From CATZDY01 sp045599035 (GTDB lineage: Bacteria > Bacillota > Desulfotomaculia > Desulfotomaculales > Desulfocucumaceae): a stretch of 5,770 nt of DNA. The stretch is from NCBI GenBank assembly GCA_045599035.1, contig JAZRVI010000026.1, positions 1-5,770 of the forward strand, read 5' to 3'. The translations under genes and the position numbers were made by a program. The notes below the pieces were generated by a model that saw nothing but the letters and a program-made list of their open reading frames with translations, was not told the origin of the DNA and made no database searches. Shown one piece after another: positions 1 through 4,995 of this stretch. Numbering within the stretch: the stretch's first letter is position 1; each line of letters begins with the position of its first letter.

Positions 1-68
1 CGCCGTGTTTATCGCAATTCATCCCGCCGCCTATAGAGGTGGAGGATTTCTTGCTCACGGTGGGTTAA
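1..68 (+). CDS. Possible 3' end of an upstream gene (fragment)
   Basis: In the third frame the first 68 bases read as about 21 open codons ending in TAA at 66-68, with a protein-like tail (…FIPPPIEVEDFLLTVG). The stop lies 20 bases before the ATG at 89, a spacing typical of genes in one operon. The fragment is too short to identify. The first frame also stops, at 34-36, and the second stays open into the next gene, so the choice of frame is inference. If the reading is right, the SEC-C gene is the distal gene of a longer transcript and needs no promoter of its own here; none is evident. Confidence 0.25.
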   Translation, partial: PCLSQFIPPPIEVEDFLLTVG

Positions 69-73
69 ATAAA

Positions 74-80
74 AAAGGAG
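74..80 (+). promoter_or_regulatory. Ribosome binding site that sets the start of the SEC-C gene
   Basis: AAAGGAG lies 8 bases before the ATG at 89. The same frame is open back to a GTG at 5, but that codon has no room for a binding site inside the window and the intervening residues look unlike a protein N-terminus. The site therefore favours the ATG at 89. Confidence 0.75.
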
Positions 81-88
81 TAGGGAAT

Positions 89-859
89 ATGCCTGAATAT
101 GCCAAACAACAAATTAAAAACCTGCGTCCCCAAACCGGGAGCTTGCGTCCCTTGTTGAATAAGGATCTGAAATCGGAAGCCAATATGCCGGAAATCCTGA
201 AAGAAGTTCAGACTTTCTTTCAGCAAAAGCCGGTTTCGTTTGCTGAGTTTAAGAGCTTTGCCGGGGCAGAATATAAGGAGATCCTGGCTCATTTGAATGG
301 CTATTTACGCCAGGAGAGCAAAAAGGAGATTCCGGAAGTTATTGAACAATGGAAGCAATTTAATCAAAATTTTGTCAACCTGACCTTTGAAAAAGGGGAC
401 GAACAGTTTCAGGAATCGGTGCGAATGGCTTTGGCCGAAAGCTATGCCTGGGCAGGAGACTTGGCCAAGGTGGAAGAGCTATATGACCAATGGTTAACGG
501 AGGATCCCTTGTGGGGCAGCGGCTGGATTGGTCTGGCTTCGGTTTATGACCTGATGAAAAACCGAAACCTGGAGGTTTCCAATAACAGTGAAATCATCCC
601 TCAGGCCAAGACTGCCGCAGAAAAGGCAATTAAAATTGCCGATAAGCTGGTGGAAATGGAACGAAACCAGCATAATGTCCGTCGCTTCCGGGAATTGGGA
701 CATATCATTGCATTGTTGTACCACGAAGCCGGACATGAGCTGAAAGCCGATCTGGTCTTAAAAATGGCTCACAAGCCCTTAACCTCTGCCAAGGTGGATC
801 GCAATGCTCCCTGTCCTTGCGGAAGCGGCAAAAAGTATAAAAAATGCTGCGGAAAATAA
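89..859 (+). CDS. SEC-C motif protein with helical TPR-like body
   Basis: A predicted soluble cytoplasmic protein of 256 residues with no signal peptide or membrane segment. The last 17 residues hold a textbook SEC-C motif, CPCGSGKKYKKCC, with Cys at 242, 244, 253 and 254 (C-x-C-x8-C-C), the zinc-binding pattern found at the C-terminus of SecA and in many unrelated proteins. In SecA this element binds zinc and contacts SecB and the ribosome; whether it does so here is not known. Residues about 108-157 (ALAESYAWAGDLAKVEELYDQW, then GWIGLASVYDLM; split here at the loop around DPLWGS) resemble a tetratricopeptide helix pair, and the whole chain is rich in helix formers. I recognise no catalytic motif. 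The start is the ATG with AAAGGAG 8 bases upstream. A strong terminator follows directly, so this is the last gene of its transcript. The SEC-C call is firm; the cellular role is open, with a protein-binding adaptor most likely. Confidence 0.85.
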   Translation: MPEYAKQQIKNLRPQTGSLRPLLNKDLKSEANMPEILKEVQTFFQQKPVSFAEFKSFAGAEYKEILAHLNGYLRQESKKEIPEVIEQWKQFNQNFVNLTFEKGDEQFQESVRMALAESYAWAGDLAKVEELYDQWLTEDPLWGSGWIGLASVYDLMKNRNLEVSNNSEIIPQAKTAAEKAIKIADKLVEMERNQHNVRRFRELGHIIALLYHEAGHELKADLVLKMAHKPLTSAKVDRNAPCPCGSGKKYKKCCGK

Positions 860-871
860 GCAGCTTTAACT

Positions 872-922
872 GATTGGCAAAGGATTAGCGAAAGAAAACC
901 ATCCTTTGCCAATCTTTTTTTT
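872..922 (+). terminator. Intrinsic terminator of the SEC-C gene
   Basis: A perfect 14-bp stem (GATTGGCAAAGGAT at 872-885 with ATCCTTTGCCAATC at 901-914), a 15-base loop and eight T (915-922). It starts 12 bases after the stop codon of the SEC-C gene. From 885 on it overlaps the last codons of the convergent flippase gene. Read from the other strand the stem is followed by a sequence without a U run, so it should terminate rightward transcription well and leftward transcription poorly or not at all. Confidence 0.9.
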
Positions 923-2411
923 CAATACCTCCCGTTAGAATTAAGGCCAGCAGATAAACCAGCCCTCCACTTAGCAAGCTGAAAAGTAGAATTGCTCCTT
1001 CCTGAAAGTTTTGCTTGAGCAAATAGCTTTTTTCCCAATTTAGAACCAGCCAGCAAATTATCGAGGCCCACAAGGGTTTGAGAAAAGCTGAATTCCAGTG
1101 AATTTTCAAAGGGGTAATATTCTTGATGCCCCAATAATTTAAAGCTGCTCCGATAAAATAGGAAATCGCCATAATCAAAGCTGCTCCATTTAGCCCGTAT
1201 GGGGGGATTAGCCAATATAAACCGGCAATGCGAAACAGGGAAGAAAGAAGCATGGATTTAAAGGGAACAATAGGCTTGCCCAATCCATTTAAAATTCCGC
1301 CCAGGATTTGATTGACATAAATAAAGGGACCGCTAAGGGCCATAATCATTAAAGGAGGAGCAGCCGAGGCATAACCAAACAAAACCTGGCAAAGCTCTGG
1401 AGCCAGAACCAGAAAAACAGCTACCATTGGCCAACCGGTGAGAAAAGCAATCCGAATGGATTCCTCGCTGCGATAATGCAAAAGCCTTTGATTGCCCAAA
1501 GCGGCTGCTTCACTTACGGCTGGAATCAAAGCCACTGACATGGCGGCGGTAATAACCGCCGGGGTATAAAGCAGACTTTCCGAAATGCCCACAAATTGGC
1601 CATAGGCTGCTGTTGCTTCAGAGGTAGATAAACCCCATAAAATAAGCTGAGAGGGAATTAAAATAGCCTCGATGGAACAGAGCAGGGAGGAAGCAAAGCG
1701 ATTCAAAGTAACCGGAAAGCCCAAAGCCAGAATTTTGCTGCTTAAACGGAGATTGGAGAAAGCGGAAGTATAAATAATATTCAAGGGCTTTTTTTGATAA
1801 TAGATGCCCAACATAAATAAGAAGCCGGCCAGTTCACCTGCCAAAACTCCCAGAGAAATGCCAACCGCTGCATATTCAATGCCCTGGGGCAGTAAATAAT
1901 AAGCCAGTCCCAGGCCGATGATAACTCTGACTATTTGTTCTCCGGCCTGGGTCAGAGCGGTGGGTCCCATCATTTGCAAGCCCTGAAAATAGCCTCGAAA
2001 AACCGAACAAACTGAAACAATGATAATGGCCGGCAAAAGAGCCAGGAAGCACCAGTAAACCCTGGGATCCGGAAAGAGCCAGGTTTGCAGAAAATTAGCA
2101 GCCGGATAAGCCAGTCCGGTCAGACTGAGGCTTAAAACCAGTACCAGTCCCAGGGACAGCCGGAAAATTTTTTTGGCTCCGGCCGGATTTTGCCGGGCAA
2201 TTTCTTCTGCCACCAATTTGGCAACAGCAGTGGGAATCCCCATGGAAGCTGCTACCATAATTAAAACATAAATGGGAAAGGCTATATTAAACAGCCCCAC
2301 TCCCTCTGGAGTAATCAGCCGCATCATGACAATTTGATAAATAAAACCCAACGCCCGGTTAAAAATATTGGCTGCCAGCAAAATGGCTGTTCCCTGTAAA
2401 AATGTCTGCAT
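885..2411 (-). CDS. SpoVB-like polysaccharide/lipid-linked precursor flippase (MOP superfamily)
   Basis: A 508-residue integral membrane protein with about 14 hydrophobic segments along its whole length, the size and pattern of the MOP exporter superfamily (Wzx, MurJ and SpoVB). Several stretches match Bacillus SpoVB as I know it: TFLQGT at residues 3-8, EGVGLF at 36-41, PTAVAKLVAE at 60-69, RGYFQG at 139-144 followed by an EQIVR segment at 158-162, GIEYAA at 177-182, GELAG at 192-196 and IPAVSEAAALGN at 296-307. SpoVB is needed for spore cortex synthesis and is thought to move a lipid-linked precursor across the membrane; close relatives (YtgP/MurJ) flip lipid II. Which substrate applies here cannot be told from sequence, so no symbol is given. 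The ATG at 2411 has GAGGTG 10 bases upstream. The gene stands alone, convergent with the SEC-C gene and divergent from the EF-G-like gene. Its last ten codons double as a terminator hairpin for the opposite strand. No internal stop or frameshift is seen. Confidence 0.88.
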   Translation of the reverse strand: MQTFLQGTAILLAANIFNRALGFIYQIVMMRLITPEGVGLFNIAFPIYVLIMVAASMGIPTAVAKLVAEEIARQNPAGAKKIFRLSLGLVLVLSLSLTGLAYPAANFLQTWLFPDPRVYWCFLALLPAIIIVSVCSVFRGYFQGLQMMGPTALTQAGEQIVRVIIGLGLAYYLLPQGIEYAAVGISLGVLAGELAGFLFMLGIYYQKKPLNIIYTSAFSNLRLSSKILALGFPVTLNRFASSLLCSIEAILIPSQLILWGLSTSEATAAYGQFVGISESLLYTPAVITAAMSVALIPAVSEAAALGNQRLLHYRSEESIRIAFLTGWPMVAVFLVLAPELCQVLFGYASAAPPLMIMALSGPFIYVNQILGGILNGLGKPIVPFKSMLLSSLFRIAGLYWLIPPYGLNGAALIMAISYFIGAALNYWGIKNITPLKIHWNSAFLKPLWASIICWLVLNWEKSYLLKQNFQEGAILLFSLLSGGLVYLLALILTGGIEKKDWQRMVFFR

Positions 2412-2421
2412 TTCTGACTTT

Positions 2422-2427
2422 CACCTC
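2422..2427 (-). promoter_or_regulatory. Ribosome binding site of the SpoVB-like gene
   Basis: On the minus strand GAGGTG lies 10 bases before the ATG at 2411. The spacing is slightly long but acceptable, and no better site or in-frame start is near, which supports this start. Confidence 0.6.
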
Positions 2428-2442
2428 GTCAATGTTTATGAG

Positions 2443-2478
2443 CCAAAGGAATCCGGTATGAATAAAGAAATTCTTTGG
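2443..2478 (-). promoter_or_regulatory. Possible stem-loop in the leader of the SpoVB-like gene
   Basis: CCAAAGGAAT at 2443-2452 can pair with ATTCTTTGG at 2470-2478, nine pairs with one bulged G and a loop of about 17 bases. It lies 32 bases upstream of the flippase start, in what would be its untranslated leader. There is no U run and no recognised riboswitch or T-box element, so this may be chance. No convincing -35/-10 pair for the flippase was found in the divergent region. Confidence 0.2.
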
Positions 2479-2528
2479 ATTTTTGTTTTTTGGGAAAAGG
2501 GTTTTATCCGAAGCGTGTAGAAATAAGG

Positions 2529-2556
2529 TTGAGTTAATGCTCAATTTTCATATGAA
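2529..2556 (+). promoter_or_regulatory. Candidate promoter of the EF-G-like gene
   Basis: TTGAGT (2529-2534) and TATGAA (2551-2556) are spaced by 16 bases and match the housekeeping sigma consensus at 4 of 6 positions each. Transcription would start near 2563 and give a leader of about 36 bases. A TATAAA at 2576-2581 is a better -10 in itself, but it would place the RNA start inside the ribosome binding site and has no -35. The gene is divergent from its neighbour and must have a promoter here; this placement is tentative. Confidence 0.3.
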
Positions 2557-2559
2557 AAT
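2529..2559. repeat. Two abutting inverted repeats, candidate operator
   Basis: TTGAG (2529-2533) and CTCAA (2540-2544) form an inverted repeat with a 6-base spacer. Starting on its last A, ATTTTCATATGAAAAT (2544-2559) is a perfect 16-bp palindrome. Both lie 40-70 bases upstream of the EF-G-like start and overlap the best promoter candidate. The arrangement suits binding of a dimeric repressor or activator, but AT-rich palindromes also arise by chance. No regulator gene lies in the window. Confidence 0.4.
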
Positions 2560-2582
2560 AGATCCATATTGAACTTATAAAC

Positions 2583-2590
2583 AAAGGAGG
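2583..2590 (+). promoter_or_regulatory. Ribosome binding site that sets a TTG start
   Basis: AAAGGAGG, a near-perfect match to the 16S rRNA tail, lies 8 bases before TTG at 2599. No ATG or GTG competes at a suitable distance, and the family's conserved N-terminus (…IRNIGVVAHGGAGKT) begins just after, so the TTG is the likely start. Confidence 0.85.
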
Positions 2591-2598
2591 CAAAAGAT

Positions 2599-4611
2599 TT
2601 GAAATCTTACCCCAGTAATCAAATCAGAAACATAGGAGTTGTCGCCCACGGCGGAGCAGGAAAAACCTCATTGGTAGAATCCATGCTTTTTAATACTGGA
2701 GCTACCAATCGGTTGGGCAGAGTAGAAGATGGAACCACCGTTTCTGACTACCATCCAGAAGAAATCAACCGGCAAAGTACAGTCCATGCTACCGTTGTCC
2801 CCTGTGAATGGAAGAATTGTAAATTAAATGTTGTAGATACTCCAGGCTATTCTGATTTTATCAGCGAAGTAAAAGGTGCTTTAAGAGTTGTAGATGGAGC
2901 CTTATTTGTAGTTTCGGCTGTAGACGGAGTAGAAGTTCAGACGGAAGTTATCTGGGATTATGCCGAAGAAGGAAATTTGCCCCGTGTAATTTTTGTCAAT
3001 AAAATGGAACGGGAAAATGCCAATTTCTATAAAACCTTAGATGAATTAATTGAAAATTTTGGAGATCGGATTGCTCCGGTACAGTTGCCCATTGGCCAGG
3101 CTTTGGACTTTAAAGGGATTGTTGATGTTTTATCCGGCAAAGCCTATTCTTTTGCTGATGGCAAGGTACAGGAAATTCCGGTTCCCGCTGATATGGAAGC
3201 CGATGTTTCTACTTATAAGGACAAATTGCTGGAAACTGCCGTTGAAGCTGACGATGAATTAATGATGAAATATCTGGACGGCGAAGAACTGACTCCGGAA
3301 GAAATTATCAAAGCTTTATCCGAAGGTATTGAAAGCGGCACCATCTATCCAGTTCTGTGCGGTTCGGCTACCAAAAATTTGGCCGTTACCAATTTAATGG
3401 ACTTTTTGGCTGATTATTTCCCGGCTCCCAAAGTGGAAGAAGGTCCTTTGTCCGCTCTGGTTTGGAAGACTCTGGCCGACCCCTATGTAGGAAAAATGAC
3501 CTTTATTCGGGTTTATACCGGAACTTTTAAGGCTGACAGTGTAGTTTTGAACTTTAATAAGGATAAAACCGAAAAAGTGGGACAAATCCTCTATGTTCGG
3601 GGCAAAAACTCCGAACCGACTCTCGAAGTACCGGCAGGTGATTTGGCCGTTTTGGTAAAATTGCAGGATACCACTACTTCTGATACCCTTTGCGATAAAG
3701 ATAACCCGGTTGAATTGGAAGGAATCCATTTCCCGGTTCCGACTTATTCCATTGCCATCTTCCCCAAAACCAAAGGCGATGAAGACAAATTGGGCGGAGC
3801 TATTACCAAGATCCTGGAAGAAGATCCGGCCGTTCGTCTGGAAAAAAGTGTCGAAACCAAAGAAACTCTGCTGACCGGAATGGGCGAAACTCATCTAGAT
3901 GCCATTCTGGATCGGTTGAAACGGCGTTATAGTGTTGAAGTTACCGTTGATGTTCCGCGAGTTCCTTATCGGGAAACCATTCGGGGCAGTGTTGAAGTAG
4001 AAGGCAAGCATAAAAAACAAAGTGGCGGACATGGTCAGTATGGTCATGTAAAAATCCGTTTTTCTCCCCTGCCGGATGGAGACTTTGAATTTGGCGAAGA
4101 AGTATTCGGCGGAGCGGTTCCCAAAAACTACTTCCCGGCTGTAGAAAAAGGCTTGCGGGAATCCATGACCGAAGGTGTTTTGGCTGGTTATCCGGTTTCC
4201 GGAATTAAAGCCATTTTGTTTGATGGTTCCTACCACCCGGTAGATTCTTCGGAAATGGCTTTCAAGATTGCTGCCAGTTTGGCCTTTAAAAAAGGTGTTG
4301 CTGATGCCAAACCGGTTTTGCTGGAACCAATTATGAATGTAGAAGTAGTCGTTCCGGAAAGCTTTATGGGCGATATTATCAGCGACTTCAACACCAAACG
4401 GGGTCGGGTTCTGGGAATGGAACCGTCTGGCAAAACCACCACGGTTAAAGCCATGGTTCCCCTGTCCGAAATGTACCGTTATTCCATTGACTTAAAATCC
4501 ATTACTCAGGGTCGGGGACATTTCAGCATGGAATTTTCCGGCTATGAAGAAGTTCCGGCTAAGCTGGCTGAAGATATTATTAAAAAAGCCAAAGCCGAAA
4601 AAGAAGCTTAG
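2599..4611 (+). CDS. EF-G-like translational GTPase, EF-G-2 type
   Basis: A 670-residue, five-domain EF-G paralogue. The GTPase domain (about 1-280) has a P-loop AHGGAGKT (16-23), DTPG (80-83), NKME (134-137) and CGSA (254-257). Domain II starts near 284, domain III near 379, domain IV near 452 (VPRVPYRET, then KHKKQSGGHGQYGHV at 470-484, and VDSSEMAFKIAASLAFKK) and domain V near 573 (PVLLEPIMNVEVVVPES). It differs from canonical EF-G: the P-loop is HGGAGKT, not HxDAGKT; switch I reads NRQSTV (57-62) where EF-G has ERGITI, though Thr61 is kept; and Tyr84 replaces the catalytic His of DTPGHVDF. These traits, and much of the sequence, match Thermus thermophilus EF-G-2 as I recall it. Canonical EF-G moves tRNAs and mRNA on the ribosome with GTP hydrolysis in the cytoplasm. 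The role of EF-G-2 proteins is unsettled, and some show no ribosome-stimulated GTPase activity. No rpsL, rpsG or tuf lies nearby, so this is not the str-operon fusA. Start TTG, stop TAG. Confidence 0.92.
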   Translation: MKSYPSNQIRNIGVVAHGGAGKTSLVESMLFNTGATNRLGRVEDGTTVSDYHPEEINRQSTVHATVVPCEWKNCKLNVVDTPGYSDFISEVKGALRVVDGALFVVSAVDGVEVQTEVIWDYAEEGNLPRVIFVNKMERENANFYKTLDELIENFGDRIAPVQLPIGQALDFKGIVDVLSGKAYSFADGKVQEIPVPADMEADVSTYKDKLLETAVEADDELMMKYLDGEELTPEEIIKALSEGIESGTIYPVLCGSATKNLAVTNLMDFLADYFPAPKVEEGPLSALVWKTLADPYVGKMTFIRVYTGTFKADSVVLNFNKDKTEKVGQILYVRGKNSEPTLEVPAGDLAVLVKLQDTTTSDTLCDKDNPVELEGIHFPVPTYSIAIFPKTKGDEDKLGGAITKILEEDPAVRLEKSVETKETLLTGMGETHLDAILDRLKRRYSVEVTVDVPRVPYRETIRGSVEVEGKHKKQSGGHGQYGHVKIRFSPLPDGDFEFGEEVFGGAVPKNYFPAVEKGLRESMTEGVLAGYPVSGIKAILFDGSYHPVDSSEMAFKIAASLAFKKGVADAKPVLLEPIMNVEVVVPESFMGDIISDFNTKRGRVLGMEPSGKTTTVKAMVPLSEMYRYSIDLKSITQGRGHFSMEFSGYEEVPAKLAEDIIKKAKAEKEA

Positions 4612-4617
4612 AATAAA

Positions 4618-4647
4618 TTATGGGGCTGTTTCTTGACAGCCCCATAA
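4618..4647 (+). terminator. Hairpin after the EF-G-like gene, probable terminator
   Basis: A 12-bp perfect stem, TTATGGGGCTGT (4618-4629) with ACAGCCCCATAA (4636-4647), and a 6-base loop, six bases after the stop codon. The GC-rich core is terminator-like, but the 3' flank (AACTGCCTG) has no U run, so termination may be partial or the hairpin may mainly protect the mRNA 3' end. The next unit has its own promoter just downstream. Confidence 0.6.
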
Positions 4648-4668
4648 AACTGCCTGAAAAATTAATTC

Positions 4669-4697
4669 TTGCATTAAAGCAAAAAATATGCTAAAAT
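4669..4697 (+). promoter_or_regulatory. Promoter of the riboswitch-cobT transcript
   Basis: TTGCAT (4669-4674), a 17-base spacer and TAAAAT (4692-4697), preceded by TGC, which makes an extended -10 element. The RNA would begin near 4704, just ahead of the riboswitch aptamer. A perfect TATAAT lies at 4706-4711 but has no -35 at the right distance; it could act as an alternative -10 with a start near 4718. Confidence 0.65.
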
Positions 4698-4715
4698 AAA
4701 CTAAATATAATATTT

Positions 4716-4873
4716 CCTTTAAGGTGCCTTTGGGGTAAAAGGGAACCGGGTGCAAATCCCGGACGGACCCACCACTGTAACCGGGGAGTCGGCTTTAAAT
4801 AAACCACTGGATTTTTTCTGGGAAGGGATAAAGTCAGGAACTGCGATCCGGGAAGTCAGGAAACCTGCCTTAT
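4716..4873 (+). ncRNA. Cobalamin riboswitch aptamer (AdoCbl/B12 element)
   Basis: All landmark segments of the cobalamin riboswitch family are present in order: AAGGTGCC (4721-4728), AAAAGGGAA (4737-4745), GGGTGCAAATCCC (4748-4760), GGACGGACCCACCACTGTAA (4761-4780), CCACTGG (4804-4810), GGGAAGGGA (4820-4828), GATCCGGG (4845-4852) and the B12 box AAGTCAGGAAACCTGCCT (4853-4870). AAGG at 4721-4724 can pair with CCTT at 4868-4871 to close the aptamer. The element sits between a good promoter and a terminator in front of cobT, a cobalamin pathway gene, which agrees with its known role. Binding of a cobalamin should favour the terminator and lower expression. Which cobalamin form it prefers cannot be judged here. 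Confidence 0.95.
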
Positions 4874-4895
4874 TGAAAAATCCGGCCAATCAGGT
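4863..4895 (+). promoter_or_regulatory. Possible switching helix overlapping the B12 box
   Basis: ACCTG of the B12 box (4863-4867) is complementary to CAGGT at 4891-4895, and inside that ATTG (4872-4875) pairs with CAAT (4887-4890). Such a helix would compete with the folded aptamer and might be part of the ligand-free state. ACCTG is also complementary to CAGGT at 4928-4932 in the 5' arm of the terminator, so it could serve as an antiterminator strand. These are pairings read by eye, not a computed fold. Confidence 0.3.
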
Positions 4896-4914
4896 CAAAA
4901 GATGAAGGTAAAGT

Positions 4915-4972
4915 CTTGGGCTTTGAACAGGTGTTGTTTCCTGTTTCAAGTTGCAAGCTTTTTTTATTTTTT
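4915..4972 (+). terminator. Riboswitch-controlled intrinsic terminator before cobT
   Basis: CTTTGAACAGG (4921-4931) pairs with CCTGTTTCAAG (4940-4950) with one mismatch and one G-T pair around an 8-base loop. An outer CTTG (4915-4918) pairs with CAAG (4954-4957). The run TTTTTTTATTTTTT (4959-4972) follows at once. The terminator ends before the cobT ribosome binding site, so control is most likely by transcription termination rather than by hiding the binding site. Confidence 0.88.
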
Positions 4973-4977
4973 AACTT

Positions 4978-4987
4978 AAAGGAGGAG
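4978..4987 (+). promoter_or_regulatory. Ribosome binding site of cobT
   Basis: AAAGGAGGAG ends 8 bases before the ATG at 4996. It is strong and lies outside the terminator hairpin, so once transcription passes the terminator translation should be efficient. Confidence 0.85.
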
Positions 4988-4995
4988 TTTTTAGA

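Noticed and set aside
5..88. N-terminal extension of the SEC-C protein from the GTG at 5
   Set aside because: The ATG at 89 has a strong ribosome binding site at normal spacing, and the extra 28 residues look like read-through of non-coding or other-frame sequence.
2359..2544. 61-residue minus-strand frame across the flippase start and divergent region
   Set aside because: It overlaps the start of the SpoVB-like gene in another frame, has no ribosome binding site and shows no protein-like pattern.
2412..2598. T-box, other riboswitch or small RNA in the divergent region
   Set aside because: No T-box motif, no known aptamer core and no U-tailed hairpin is present; only the short inverted repeats stand out.
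3394..4454. Long open frames on the minus strand opposite the EF-G-like gene
   Set aside because: They are mirror frames of a well-conserved gene, and their composition follows its codon use.
2599..4611. TetM-type ribosomal protection (tetracycline resistance) gene
   Set aside because: The closest resemblance is to EF-G-2 proteins in the P-loop, switch regions and domain IV; the sequence lacks the canonical G-domain motifs that TetM keeps, and there is no resistance context.
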